In this document: piece by piece, positions 51,291-60,566 of the stretch
How positions within the stretch are numbered: position 1 is the first letter of the stretch
How the letters are laid out: each line of letters begins with the position of its first letter
Assembly: GCF_001421015.2 (NCBI RefSeq)
Contig: NZ_CP013023.1
Span: 3,527,501 to 3,591,500 of the forward strand
Length of the DNA: 64,000 bases
Source: Paenibacillus bovis
Lineage (GTDB): Bacteria; Bacillota; Bacilli; Paenibacillales; Paenibacillaceae
Direction of reading: 5' to 3'
Position numbers and translations under genes: made by a program
The notes under the pieces: generated by a model
Seen by the model: only the letters and a program-made list of their open reading frames with translations
Databases searched by the model: none
What the model was told of the DNA's origin: nothing

Positions 51291-54047
51291 TTATCCTCTA
51301 GATTTGCGCTGATAGATCACTTTTGCCCATCTCTCCAGGCTTTGTTCCACATCACTGATCCGCAGCGGCTTGGGAATAAAATCTTCCATGCCGCTTTCCA
51401 TACAGAGCTGGCGCTCTTCCTTGCGGGCAAAAGCGGTTACCGCAACAATAATCGGCTGATGATCCAGCCCGTCCATTTGACGGATAAGGCGCGTCGCCTG
51501 AATCCCATCCATATGGGGCATATTTACATCCATGAAAATAATATCATAATCCTGCTGGCTGACTGCAGTAACGGCCTCCTGACCATTATAAACAATATCC
51601 GGCTGGTACCCTTTTTTGGTCAGAATCGTACGCAGTAGCTTTTGATTAATTAGATGGTCTTCGGCAATCAGAATGCGCAGCGGTCCATAACTTCCTTTAT
51701 CCTGTTCCAGTTGGGGGAGAGATTCCGGAAGCTCTGTACTTAGTCCTGCATAATCTTCCACATTCAGCAATAGGGTAAAGGAGAAAGTCGCCCCCTGCCC
51801 TTCCTTGCTCTCCATCTGAACGTCTCCACCCATTAGCTCGATGATTTTTTTGCAGATAGATAAGCCCAGTCCTGTGCCTCCATGTCTGGCTGTTCCAATC
51901 TGGGAAAAAGGCTGGAACAGCTTGGCTTGCTGATCGGCTGGAATACCCATACCGGTATCCTGAACAGCAAACTCGATCATAATCAGGCTGCAATCGGGAT
52001 GCGGCTTTCTCTGTACCGACAACATGACACCGCCCACATCGGTGAACTTGACCGCATTGCCCACCAGGTTAATCAGCACCTGACGCAGACGGTTGCCGTC
52101 ACTGATAATAGACTCGGGCAGTGTAGGGTCCAGCCTTGTATTCAGGGTAATATTTTTATCCAACGCAGGCTTATCGAATAGCTCCGTAATCTGCTCCAGC
52201 AATTCTTCTAAATGAACCGGCTCATATTCCAGCTCCATACGGCCTGCTTCAATTTTGCTGAAATCAAGCAGCTCATTTACTATTTTTAGCAGAGCATTAC
52301 TGCTATCCATAACGATATCTGCATATTCCTGCTGCTCCTGAGTCTCCAGGGTATCGCGAAGCAGATCCATCATACCGATCATACCGTTCATCGGTGTGCG
52401 GAGCTCGTGACTGATAATCGCCAGAAATTCCGATTTGGCGCGATCTGCCTGTTCTGCTACTTCGCGCGCCTGAATAATCTTGTTCTCTTCAGTGCGGTCA
52501 CGAATCACGATAACAGCACCTATCCGCTGCCCATGATCGATAATCGGTGTTACCTGATAAGAAGCGAGAAAACTGGTATTATCTTTGCGCCAGAGGACTG
52601 CTTCGTCACGCTGACGAGTTTCCCCCTGTTGCAGCGCATCCAGAATAGGCGTACTTCCAGACAAAATAGGGCTACCATCGGGTTCACTCTGCTCCATATG
52701 AGGCAGCAGTTTGAGTCCCAGCATTTCCCCTTCTTCATAACCGAACATCTTTACAGCTGCCGGATTGACAAAGGTCGTTTGTCCATTCAGATCAATACCG
52801 AATATACCTTCGGACACAGATCCCAAAATTAGCTTCTGTTCATTACTTAATTTGTAAATTTGGTTCAGGTTCTTTTTACTTTCGGTAATATCCTGCACAA
52901 TCGCATAGACACCGACCAGTTCATCTCCCACGTATATCGGAACATTAGTGACCTCGACATCTACCAGATGTCCATCTTTGTGAATCGTTCGCAGTTCATA
53001 CAGACGTGTCTGCCCCTGCTTGGCTTTTTCAAAATTGGACTTGGTCCATTCCAGATCTTCCGCATAGACGAGCTTTTCAAATGAACTGCGCTTCAGTTCT
53101 TCCTCTGTATATCCGAGCATCTTCTGAAAACTGGCATTTGCCGATAAATAGTACCCTTCCAGACTGAGTGCATGAATACCCAATGGATTGAATTCGAACA
53201 GGGACTTGTACCGGCTTTCGCTTTCTTTTAGCCTGCGCGCCTGTTCACGTCGTTCGTGAATATTCCGGGTCACTCCAATAATGTATTCCCGTTCACCCTG
53301 CTCATTATAAATATATCGGCAGGTACTCTCGACCCAGATATACGATCCGTTTTTCAGAAGGTATCGGTAACTGACTGCATCGGACGCATTGGTCAGCTTG
53401 CCGTGACCGATATTCTCCAGATAATCACGTACATGGGGAAGATCGTCCGGATGAATATAACTCAGTCCGTCGGTACCCATTACTTCTTCTACTGTATAGC
53501 CGAACAAAGGTTCACAAGCCGGTGAAGCATATACATAGGTAGCTCCATAATCTGCTTTATGCTGGGATAAAAAGTCGGTTGTATGATTGGTTAAAAGCAG
53601 AAGCTGTCGTTCCCGATCCTGCAGCTGTTCTTCCATCACTTTGCGTATACTGATATCCCGAATAATCGCCAGCAGTTCAATTTCATTACCATTGACATCC
53701 TTGACCAGACGGCAGACAGCTTCTGCCCAGAAATAAGAGCCGTCTTTGCGCAGGTTACGGTATACTACCGTTACTGAATGGTTATCAATTAGCTCGGATT
53801 GAATCTGATGAACGACCTGCTGAAAATCATCCGGATGAACGTAGGCAAATCCGCTGGTTCCAAGCAGCTCATCGGGTGTATAGCCCATTAACTCTACACA
53901 TGAAGGAGATACATCCAAATAGGTAGAGCTCTCATCCAATGAATGGCGGCTGATGAGATCACTGGTATAGTTCATAATACTCTGGTAATGATGCTTGATT
54001 TTTCGGAGTTCAGCGTATTCCTGGCTGCTAATAATCACTTCATTCAT
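51291..54047 (-). CDS. Four-PAS hybrid sensor histidine kinase
   Basis: A 918-residue soluble kinase without membrane segments. Four PAS/PAC units come at about 15-135, 145-270, 280-395 and 405-530; the first two carry HPDD, the third YAEDLEW. The HisKA domain has His547 in IISHELRTPMNGM. The ATPase domain follows (GNAVKFTDVGG, DTGMGIPAD, GTGLGLSICKKI). A C-terminal receiver domain carries Asp836 in IIFMDVNMPHMDG and Lys in IPKPLR. It should sense a cytoplasmic signal such as redox, light or small ligands. There is no partner regulator next to it; output is probably by phosphotransfer elsewhere. The start has GGGAGAG about 10 nt upstream. Confidence 0.92.
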   Translation of the reverse strand: MNEVIISSQEYAELRKIKHHYQSIMNYTSDLISRHSLDESSTYLDVSPSCVELMGYTPDELLGTSGFAYVHPDDFQQVVHQIQSELIDNHSVTVVYRNLRKDGSYFWAEAVCRLVKDVNGNEIELLAIIRDISIRKVMEEQLQDRERQLLLLTNHTTDFLSQHKADYGATYVYASPACEPLFGYTVEEVMGTDGLSYIHPDDLPHVRDYLENIGHGKLTNASDAVSYRYLLKNGSYIWVESTCRYIYNEQGEREYIIGVTRNIHERREQARRLKESESRYKSLFEFNPLGIHALSLEGYYLSANASFQKMLGYTEEELKRSSFEKLVYAEDLEWTKSNFEKAKQGQTRLYELRTIHKDGHLVDVEVTNVPIYVGDELVGVYAIVQDITESKKNLNQIYKLSNEQKLILGSVSEGIFGIDLNGQTTFVNPAAVKMFGYEEGEMLGLKLLPHMEQSEPDGSPILSGSTPILDALQQGETRQRDEAVLWRKDNTSFLASYQVTPIIDHGQRIGAVIVIRDRTEENKIIQAREVAEQADRAKSEFLAIISHELRTPMNGMIGMMDLLRDTLETQEQQEYADIVMDSSNALLKIVNELLDFSKIEAGRMELEYEPVHLEELLEQITELFDKPALDKNITLNTRLDPTLPESIISDGNRLRQVLINLVGNAVKFTDVGGVMLSVQRKPHPDCSLIMIEFAVQDTGMGIPADQQAKLFQPFSQIGTARHGGTGLGLSICKKIIELMGGDVQMESKEGQGATFSFTLLLNVEDYAGLSTELPESLPQLEQDKGSYGPLRILIAEDHLINQKLLRTILTKKGYQPDIVYNGQEAVTAVSQQDYDIIFMDVNMPHMDGIQATRLIRQMDGLDHQPIIVAVTAFARKEERQLCMESGMEDFIPKPLRISDVEQSLERWAKVIYQRKSRG

Positions 54048-54387
54048 CCTCTATATACTCTCCCTCTTGATGGGCAAATCATTGCTTGACTGTAGTAGAT
54101 TCCAATTGTCTGTGTATCTATTAATTTGCACCAATAGGTCCATCACTTATTACTAAAAGCTTGTTAACTTCACCTATAAACCAATAGACACTACGTATTA
54201 TTCATTTTCACCATTATCCTCTATCTGCGAATCACTCTGCAATTACTCCAAATACAACAATACGGCTGCTTCCTACATATCAATCATTGTAGAAAAACAG
54301 CCGTATGTCGTTTAGTCAGCAAAATAGCTATATATAGATAATTAGCATATGCAGTTAAAGTAATCGTGATCCGGCGAAGCTATTCGA
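54048..54387. other. Intergenic region, 340 bp
   Basis: Upstream region of the kinase gene and the glgA terminator hairpin (54260-54307). No gene is seen. Confidence 0.6.
54260..54307 (-). terminator. Terminator of the glgB-glgA operon
   Basis: Outer stem ATACGGCTG/CAGCCGTAT with inner CTACA/TGTAG stem, about 80 nt beyond the glgA stop. Confidence 0.65.
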
Positions 54388-55818
54388 TTATTGCTGTGCT
54401 TCGCGATAGACGTCCATGTATTCTCTGGCAGAAGTCTGCCAGCTGTAATCTCCACCCATGGCATTTTTCATAACCTGCTTCCAATGCTTGGGCTGATGAT
54501 AAAAGGAAAGCGCACGGCGGATCGTATATAGCATATCATGCGCATTATACGAATGGAAAGTAAAACCTGTCCCTTCGCCTGTCATTTCGTTATAGGAATG
54601 GACAGTATCATTCAGTCCACCAGTCTCGCGTACGATCGGAATACTGCCGTAACGCAGAGCGAGCAGCTGGCTGATCCCGCATGGTTCGAACTTGGACGGC
54701 ATCAGGAACATATCACTGCCGGCATACATCCGGCGCGCCACCCCTTCACTGAAGCGGATTTCCGCTGCCAGATTGCTTGGATGACGATACACGGCTTCAC
54801 GGAACCAGTCTTCATAAGCCGATTCTCCTGTACCCAGCAGTACGAACTGTACATTATCATAGTACAGCAGTTCATCCAGCACACGGGTAATCAAATCCAG
54901 TCCTTTGGATTCTACCAGGCGGGTTACCATGGAAATAACCGGAACCTTGGGATCGACCGGCAGACCCAGTTCTTCCTGCAGCGCTTTTTTATTTTCCAGC
55001 CGTTTGCTGGTACCGCTGCGATAATGGGAAGACAGATACGGATCAGTAGCCGGATTATAGCTTTTGGTATCAATTCCGTTTACAATACCACGCAGCTTGC
55101 CACCCAGCGAGCGAAGCAGGCCATCCAGGCCGTAGCCGTAATACGGCATTTTAATCTCTTCCGCATATGTAGGGCTTACTGTAGTTACCCTGTCAGCAAA
55201 AACAATTCCTGCTTTCATGTAACTCACATTTCCGTAATACTCTACTCCTTCTGCATGGAAATAACGATCATCCAGACCGAACAGCGACCATAATACGGAA
55301 TAAGGGAAAGTTCCCTGATAAAGCAGATTATGAATAGTAAAGACAGTACGGATATTCGAATAGAAAGGAACCGAATGATACTGGGCTTTGAGCAGCAGCG
55401 GAATCATACCCGTATGCCAGTCATGCGAATGAATAATATCAGGCTGGAAGTCTACGGCTGGCAGTATATCCAGAACTGCTCTGCTGAAGAAAGCAAACCG
55501 CTCTGCGTCATCTCCATAGCCATATACGCCGTCACGTCCAAAATAGTATTCATTGTCCAGCAGATAGAATGTAATACCGTCCTGCTTGAACTGCTTAATG
55601 CCGCAATACTGGCTGCGCCAGCCAATCTGCACCTGAATGACGGTTACGAGTGTTGCCTGGTTGCGTACGGATTCACTGATACTTTTGTAATTGGGCATAA
55701 CGACACGAACATCGCATTTTTCTTTTTTCAGAGCTGCCGGCAGCGCTCCAATAACGTCAGCCAGACCTCCTGTTTTGATAAAAGGGTTGGCCTCGGCTGC
55801 TGCAAATAAAATATTCAT
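54388..55818 (-). CDS. glgA: Glycogen synthase
   Basis: A 476-residue GT5 enzyme transferring glucose from ADP-glucose to glycogen. The ADP-glucose motif is KTGGLADV at about residue 15. The family shows again in HSHDWHTGMIPLL, NGIDTKSYNP, and the C-terminal PSKFEPCGISQLLALRYG. Full family length. GGGAGG precedes the ATG. It follows glgB by 72 bp on the same strand and ends the operon. Confidence 0.96.
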   Translation of the reverse strand: MNILFAAAEANPFIKTGGLADVIGALPAALKKEKCDVRVVMPNYKSISESVRNQATLVTVIQVQIGWRSQYCGIKQFKQDGITFYLLDNEYYFGRDGVYGYGDDAERFAFFSRAVLDILPAVDFQPDIIHSHDWHTGMIPLLLKAQYHSVPFYSNIRTVFTIHNLLYQGTFPYSVLWSLFGLDDRYFHAEGVEYYGNVSYMKAGIVFADRVTTVSPTYAEEIKMPYYGYGLDGLLRSLGGKLRGIVNGIDTKSYNPATDPYLSSHYRSGTSKRLENKKALQEELGLPVDPKVPVISMVTRLVESKGLDLITRVLDELLYYDNVQFVLLGTGESAYEDWFREAVYRHPSNLAAEIRFSEGVARRMYAGSDMFLMPSKFEPCGISQLLALRYGSIPIVRETGGLNDTVHSYNEMTGEGTGFTFHSYNAHDMLYTIRRALSFYHQPKHWKQVMKNAMGGDYSWQTSAREYMDVYREAQQ

Positions 55819-55890
55819 CCTTATATCCTCCCTAACTTGAATTGGTCTGCATGGTGAATCTGTACAGTAAAACGGGAAACAATCAAGTAT

Positions 55891-57810
55891 CTATACTTTC
55901 TTGCGTCTGGCTGTACTTCGTCTAAGGATGATCGCACTGAGCGGTGGCAGATTCAGTGTAATGCTGTTTTCCTGCTTGTTCCATTCGACTTTCTCGGATG
56001 CAGCAGTCTGCACCGTTCTGCCACCTGTTCCACCGAATCTTGGTTCGTCGCTGTTCCATATCTCGGTGTAGGTTCCTGCCTTGGGTACGCCCATACGATA
56101 ATTGACTCGCGGTACCGGCTGGAAATTGATAGCAACCAGCAGCGTATCCGCAGGCTTTTTGCCTTTACGCATATAGGTGATGACACTGTTTTGTGCATCG
56201 TCCGCGTTTAGCCACTCATAGCCTTCCCAATCATGATCCCGTTCCCAGAGTGCAGGCGAGTTCAGATACAGCTGATTGAGCTCACGGGTATAATTTTGTG
56301 CTTTTTGATGCATTTCATAGTCAAGCAGCAGCCAGTCCAGCTGATCCTGATCTTTCCATTCGATAAACTGACCGAATTCGCCGCCCATAAACAGCAGCTT
56401 TTTGCCGGGATGGGTCATCTGATAAGCAAGCAGCAGACGAAGACCGGCAAACTTTTGTTCATACGTACCCGGCATTTTATCCAGCAATGACTTTTTGCCA
56501 TGCACTACTTCATCATGTGACAGCGGCAGGGTGAAATTCTCCGAGTAGGCGTAGACGAGCGGGAAAGTCAGTTTGTTATGCTTGGATGGTCTGGCTTCAA
56601 ACGAAGCTTCCACATAATCCAGCGTATCATTCATCCAGCCCATATTCCATTTATAGTTAAATCCAAGTCCATTTTCATGAGCAGGCTTGGTCACCCCCGG
56701 CCATGCATGAGACTCTTCCGCCATCATCAGCGCATACGGATGATACTGGAAAATCGTTTTGTTCAGCTGCTGCAAAAAGGAGATCGCCTCCAGATTTTCT
56801 ACACCGCCATGCTGATTGGGCTTCCATCCTCCACCTTCACGTTCAAAATCAAGACGGATCATACTGGTTACCGCATCTACCCGCAATCCATCAAAATGAT
56901 ACATATCCATCCAGTACAGCGCACTGGAGATCAGGAAGCTGCGAACTTCCGGTTTGCCAAAATCGAACGATAATGTTCCCCAGCCACGCTTCTCTGCCCG
57001 GTCAGGATCGGCATATTCATACAGCGGCGTACCATCGAACATACGCAGACCATGTGCATCCTTGGTAAAGTGCCCCGGTACCCAATCCAGCAGCACACCA
57101 ATACCTGCCTGATGACAGGTATCCACAAAATACATTAGCTCCTGCGGCGTTCCGTAGCGGCTGGTTGGCGCAAAATAGCCGGTACTCTGATAGCCCCAGG
57201 ACAGATCATAAGGATGCTCTGTCAACGGCATGAGCTCTACATGCGTATATCCCATATCGACCAGATACGGCACCAGCAGTTCTGCCAGCTCTGTATAGCT
57301 GTACAGACTTCCATCTTCTTTTTGACGCCAGGTGCCAAAATGCATTTCGTAAATATTCAGCGGACGCTGATATGGCAGACGACGCTTGCGCTTCCAGGCA
57401 GCATCTTTCCATTTGTAACCGTCCAGTGATTTGACTACCGAAGCTGTAGCCGGACGCACTTCGGCATGAACGGCAAACGGATCCGCTTTGAAAAAAACAT
57501 CGTTGCTCGATGAAGTGATCACATATTTGTATACTGTTCCTTCGGAGATATCGGCGACAAAGCCGCTCCATACCCCCGATTCATCTAACTTATGTAAAGG
57601 ATATTCCTGCCCATCCCAGTTATTCCAGTCTCCTGCCACATTGACCTGTTTGGCATGAGGCGCCCATACGGTAAATCTGACACCCTTTTGTCCTTTTTCA
57701 GACGTCAAATGAGAGCCAAATTGACGATACGCATGATAGTTGGTTCCCTCATGAAAAAGATAAATTTCTTCTTCAGTAGGCAATTTATATTCTGTATATT
57801 TTTGTACCAA
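55891..57810 (-). CDS. glgB: 1,4-alpha-glucan branching enzyme
   Basis: A 639-residue GH13 branching enzyme. A CBM48 domain (about 40-125; VRFTVWAPHAKQVNVAGDWN) precedes the barrel. Catalytic residues are the Asp of GLRVDAVTSM, the Glu of MMAEESHAW and the Asp of LSHDEVVHGKKS. The start is taken as TTG at 57810, with GGAGG 7 nt upstream; the ATG 27 bases earlier has no site. It heads the leftward glgB-glgA operon, divergent from glgC. Confidence 0.95.
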   Translation of the reverse strand: MVQKYTEYKLPTEEEIYLFHEGTNYHAYRQFGSHLTSEKGQKGVRFTVWAPHAKQVNVAGDWNNWDGQEYPLHKLDESGVWSGFVADISEGTVYKYVITSSSNDVFFKADPFAVHAEVRPATASVVKSLDGYKWKDAAWKRKRRLPYQRPLNIYEMHFGTWRQKEDGSLYSYTELAELLVPYLVDMGYTHVELMPLTEHPYDLSWGYQSTGYFAPTSRYGTPQELMYFVDTCHQAGIGVLLDWVPGHFTKDAHGLRMFDGTPLYEYADPDRAEKRGWGTLSFDFGKPEVRSFLISSALYWMDMYHFDGLRVDAVTSMIRLDFEREGGGWKPNQHGGVENLEAISFLQQLNKTIFQYHPYALMMAEESHAWPGVTKPAHENGLGFNYKWNMGWMNDTLDYVEASFEARPSKHNKLTFPLVYAYSENFTLPLSHDEVVHGKKSLLDKMPGTYEQKFAGLRLLLAYQMTHPGKKLLFMGGEFGQFIEWKDQDQLDWLLLDYEMHQKAQNYTRELNQLYLNSPALWERDHDWEGYEWLNADDAQNSVITYMRKGKKPADTLLVAINFQPVPRVNYRMGVPKAGTYTEIWNSDEPRFGGTGGRTVQTAASEKVEWNKQENSITLNLPPLSAIILRRSTARRKKV

Positions 57811-57837
57811 AATATCACCTCCACTAGTAGTAAACAC

Positions 57838-58081
57838 CGCCGAAGCCTGATACCAAAATGGCTATCAGCTTTTAACCTTGATTATTACCCCATTTTAGCA
57901 CGATTGAAAATAGGCAGTCACTGTAAATTATGTTGCTTCATCTAATGGCGTAAAACAGGGGAACAAAATTTCGGCTTTGATAATATTTTACAATCCTGTT
58001 GTTTCAAGGGCTATGTTGCAGGTTTATAAAACTAATACATTGTCAACTGAGCGTTGTCATGAAAATGGGAGGGAAAACGAC
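57838..58081. promoter_or_regulatory. Divergent promoter region of glgBA and glgC
   Basis: 244 bp between the divergent glycogen genes. It must carry both promoters, but no strong -35/-10 pair or cre site could be assigned. Confidence 0.4.
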
Positions 58082-59293
58082 ATGAAAAATACAAACAAAG
58101 AATGCGTCGCTATGCTGCTGGCCGGAGGTGAAGGACGTAGATTAGCACCTCTGACGTCCATTGTTGCGAAGCCTGCCGTACCTTTTGGCGGAGACTACAA
58201 AATTATCGATTTTCCTCTTAGCAACTGTGTAAACTCCGGAATTGATACCGTGGGTGTACTGACTCAATATGAAGCGGAATCGTTGCACGATCATATTGGT
58301 CAGGGAGATTCCTGGTCCACAGATGCACTAAAAATGAACATTACCCTTCTGTCTTCCGAGACAACAGGTGAATATATGGGCACAGCAGATGCCATTTACA
58401 AAAACCTGGAATATATTGATGCCCTGAACCCGGAAAACATTCTGGTTCTGTCCGGCGATCATATTTACCATATGGATTACACTGAAATGTTGCAGTCCCA
58501 CAAGGACAATCATGCCAAAGCAACCATCTCCGTGGTCGAAGTACCATGGGAAGAAGCGAGCCGCTTTGGTGTAATGAGTGTAGATGACAGCATGATGATT
58601 ACCAAATTCTCCGAGAAACCGGCAGAACCGGAAAGCAATCTGGCTTCCATGGGAATTTACGTATTTGATTGGCAGTACCTGAGACAGCATCTTGTTGCGG
58701 ATGCTGCCAAAGCGGATTCCAATCATGACTTTGGTAAAGACATTATTCCACAAATGCTGGCAGACGGTGAAAAAGTGGTAGCTTATGAATTCCTGGGCTA
58801 CTGGAGAGATGTAGGTACAATCAACAGCCTGTGGGAAGCTCATATGGATATCCTGGAGCACAGCAAGCAGTTTGAACTGAAAAGAACAGACTGGCCAATG
58901 TTCTCAGCGGATCTGGAGACCGTATCCGATGCACAGAATACAGAAGCTCCTGATTGCTCTATGATCAGCAGCAAAGCGGTTCTCGAAGGCAATGTACAGC
59001 GCTCGGTTGTATTTAATGATTCCACGATCAGCAAACAAGCTGAAGTTATCGAGAGTGTGATTATGCCAGGAGCTTTTATCGGCAAAAACGCTCATATCGA
59101 ATATGCGATTATTGCTGAAGGTGCAGTTATCAAGGACAACGCGATTGTTCAAGGTACCAAAGACGAGATCAAAGTCGTTGCTCCTTACGAAACAGTATAT
59201 GCTAAACCATCTGTTCGTACGCAGCCTGCCATGCTGCTCAAAGAAGTATATGACAAATCCGGACGTGTACGCGCCGGCGGTATTTCTTCTTAA
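58082..59293 (+). CDS. glgC: Glucose-1-phosphate adenylyltransferase
   Basis: A 403-residue ADP-glucose pyrophosphorylase. The nucleotide-binding motif is LLAGGEGRRLAPLT with KPAVPFGG after it. ILVLSGDHIYHMDY, FSEKPAEP and GYWRDVGTINSLWEAHMD are typical. The C-terminus is a left-handed beta-helix. The ATG at 58082 has GGGAGGG upstream; the frame is open further upstream without support. No glgD is present next to it, so the enzyme may act as a homotetramer, unlike the GlgC-GlgD pair of B. subtilis. Confidence 0.96.
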   Translation: MKNTNKECVAMLLAGGEGRRLAPLTSIVAKPAVPFGGDYKIIDFPLSNCVNSGIDTVGVLTQYEAESLHDHIGQGDSWSTDALKMNITLLSSETTGEYMGTADAIYKNLEYIDALNPENILVLSGDHIYHMDYTEMLQSHKDNHAKATISVVEVPWEEASRFGVMSVDDSMMITKFSEKPAEPESNLASMGIYVFDWQYLRQHLVADAAKADSNHDFGKDIIPQMLADGEKVVAYEFLGYWRDVGTINSLWEAHMDILEHSKQFELKRTDWPMFSADLETVSDAQNTEAPDCSMISSKAVLEGNVQRSVVFNDSTISKQAEVIESVIMPGAFIGKNAHIEYAIIAEGAVIKDNAIVQGTKDEIKVVAPYETVYAKPSVRTQPAMLLKEVYDKSGRVRAGGISS

Positions 59294-59305
59294 TTTCAAC
59301 CATAC

Positions 59306-59335
59306 AAAAAGGCGGAGCTTATGCTCCGCCTTTTT
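59306..59335. terminator. Terminator of glgC
   Basis: Perfect stem AAAAAGGCGGAGC/GCTCCGCCTTTTT, usable from both sides. Confidence 0.93.
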
Positions 59336-59470
59336 ATTATGAGTACGCACTTTTTGTTAATCCTTGCTATCTGCGACTACATACTATTTCAATACAGCAA
59401 ATCATACTGCTGATTATTGGTGCATCATGGCTATTCTTTATACTATCCATCGTTTACGCAGTCTACCGAA

Positions 59471-60550
59471 TTATCCATTTTCTGTTGTTTTGGAAAACGG
59501 ATGCACACGCCATTCTTCTTCCAGAATGCTCATCTCATACAGACTGTAATATTGATTATTATGCTTTACTGCATCGCGCATATAACCTTCCTGTTGGAAT
59601 CCCGTCGATTCGTACAGGGATTTGGCCTGCAGATTATAATCCAGTACTCCCAGCGTTATACGATGCATTCCCAGAGCATCAAATCCGATTCTCAGCGCTT
59701 CGCGGATCATCTGCCTGCCGTAACCTTTCCCTCTTGCTTCATGAGCTCCTACGAGCACACGGGAAATACGGGCAGATCGATTATCCCGATCAATGCGGGT
59801 CAGCGCAATATGTCCTATAACCTTATTGCTGATACGTTCAACCGCAGTATAGATCAGGCGATCCGAATACAATGGATGATTGGCATCCTGCACATACGTA
59901 TCCAGATCACTCTCCTGTAATGGGTGCCGCCACTGCGGACCGCTCCATTGCAGGAGAAATTCAGCATCGCCTGACCACTTGATCAACTGTTTATAATCAC
60001 GGTCTGTAAAATACTGCAGCCGAAGCTCATGATCATGAGCCCGCGGCAGCTTTTCATATAAGTTGGCTAGCTTGCCGCTCACCTCATGCGTAGCCATATA
60101 ACGAAAATCATGCTGTTGATAAAAGCGATTCAATGGCAGCAGATCAGACATACAATCCAGACGCAGTCCTTTGTTTCCCTGCCGCTCTGCATACTGCTCT
60201 GCCCAATCCAGCATTGCAGCTCCTAGTCCGATAGAGCGAAAGCGTGGCGATACCGTCAAGCGATGCAGATATATATACTGTTCATCGTTTAGATGCTGCC
60301 AGTAATCGGCATCTTCTTTTTGCAGGGTAAACATCCCTGCTGGCTCTCCTGCCACTTCTGCAATATAAACCTCACGTTCCACAAAATAGCTATGGATCAA
60401 CTCGGGTGTAAAAAGAGCACGTCTCCACTGACCGATTCCTTTGGCTTCCATCCAATCTGCTGCTTCGATCAGAAAATGCCGGACTATTTCCTGCTCTTCC
60501 AGCCCGGCTCTACGAATATGCACAGCCTTATTGGTGTCTGACAGATTCAT
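59471..60550 (-). CDS. Double-GNAT acetyltransferase
   Basis: A 359-residue protein made of two complete GNAT domains. The first (about 10-170) has the acetyl-CoA loop in RFRSIGLGAAMLDWAEQ and LNRFYQQHDFRYMATHE. The second (about 175-350), of the RimJ type, has EARGKGYGRQMIREAL and NLQAKSLYESTGFQQEG. AGGAGG precedes the ATG. It lies 16 bp after the histidine kinase gene and is the last gene of the lipoprotein-regulator-kinase operon. The substrates are unknown. Two-domain GNATs include aminoglycoside and mycothiol-type enzymes, but no specific match can be claimed. Confidence 0.88.
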   Translation of the reverse strand: MNLSDTNKAVHIRRAGLEEQEIVRHFLIEAADWMEAKGIGQWRRALFTPELIHSYFVEREVYIAEVAGEPAGMFTLQKEDADYWQHLNDEQYIYLHRLTVSPRFRSIGLGAAMLDWAEQYAERQGNKGLRLDCMSDLLPLNRFYQQHDFRYMATHEVSGKLANLYEKLPRAHDHELRLQYFTDRDYKQLIKWSGDAEFLLQWSGPQWRHPLQESDLDTYVQDANHPLYSDRLIYTAVERISNKVIGHIALTRIDRDNRSARISRVLVGAHEARGKGYGRQMIREALRIGFDALGMHRITLGVLDYNLQAKSLYESTGFQQEGYMRDAVKHNNQYYSLYEMSILEEEWRVHPFSKTTENG

Positions 60551-60566
60551 TGCTTAGCCTCCTGTA

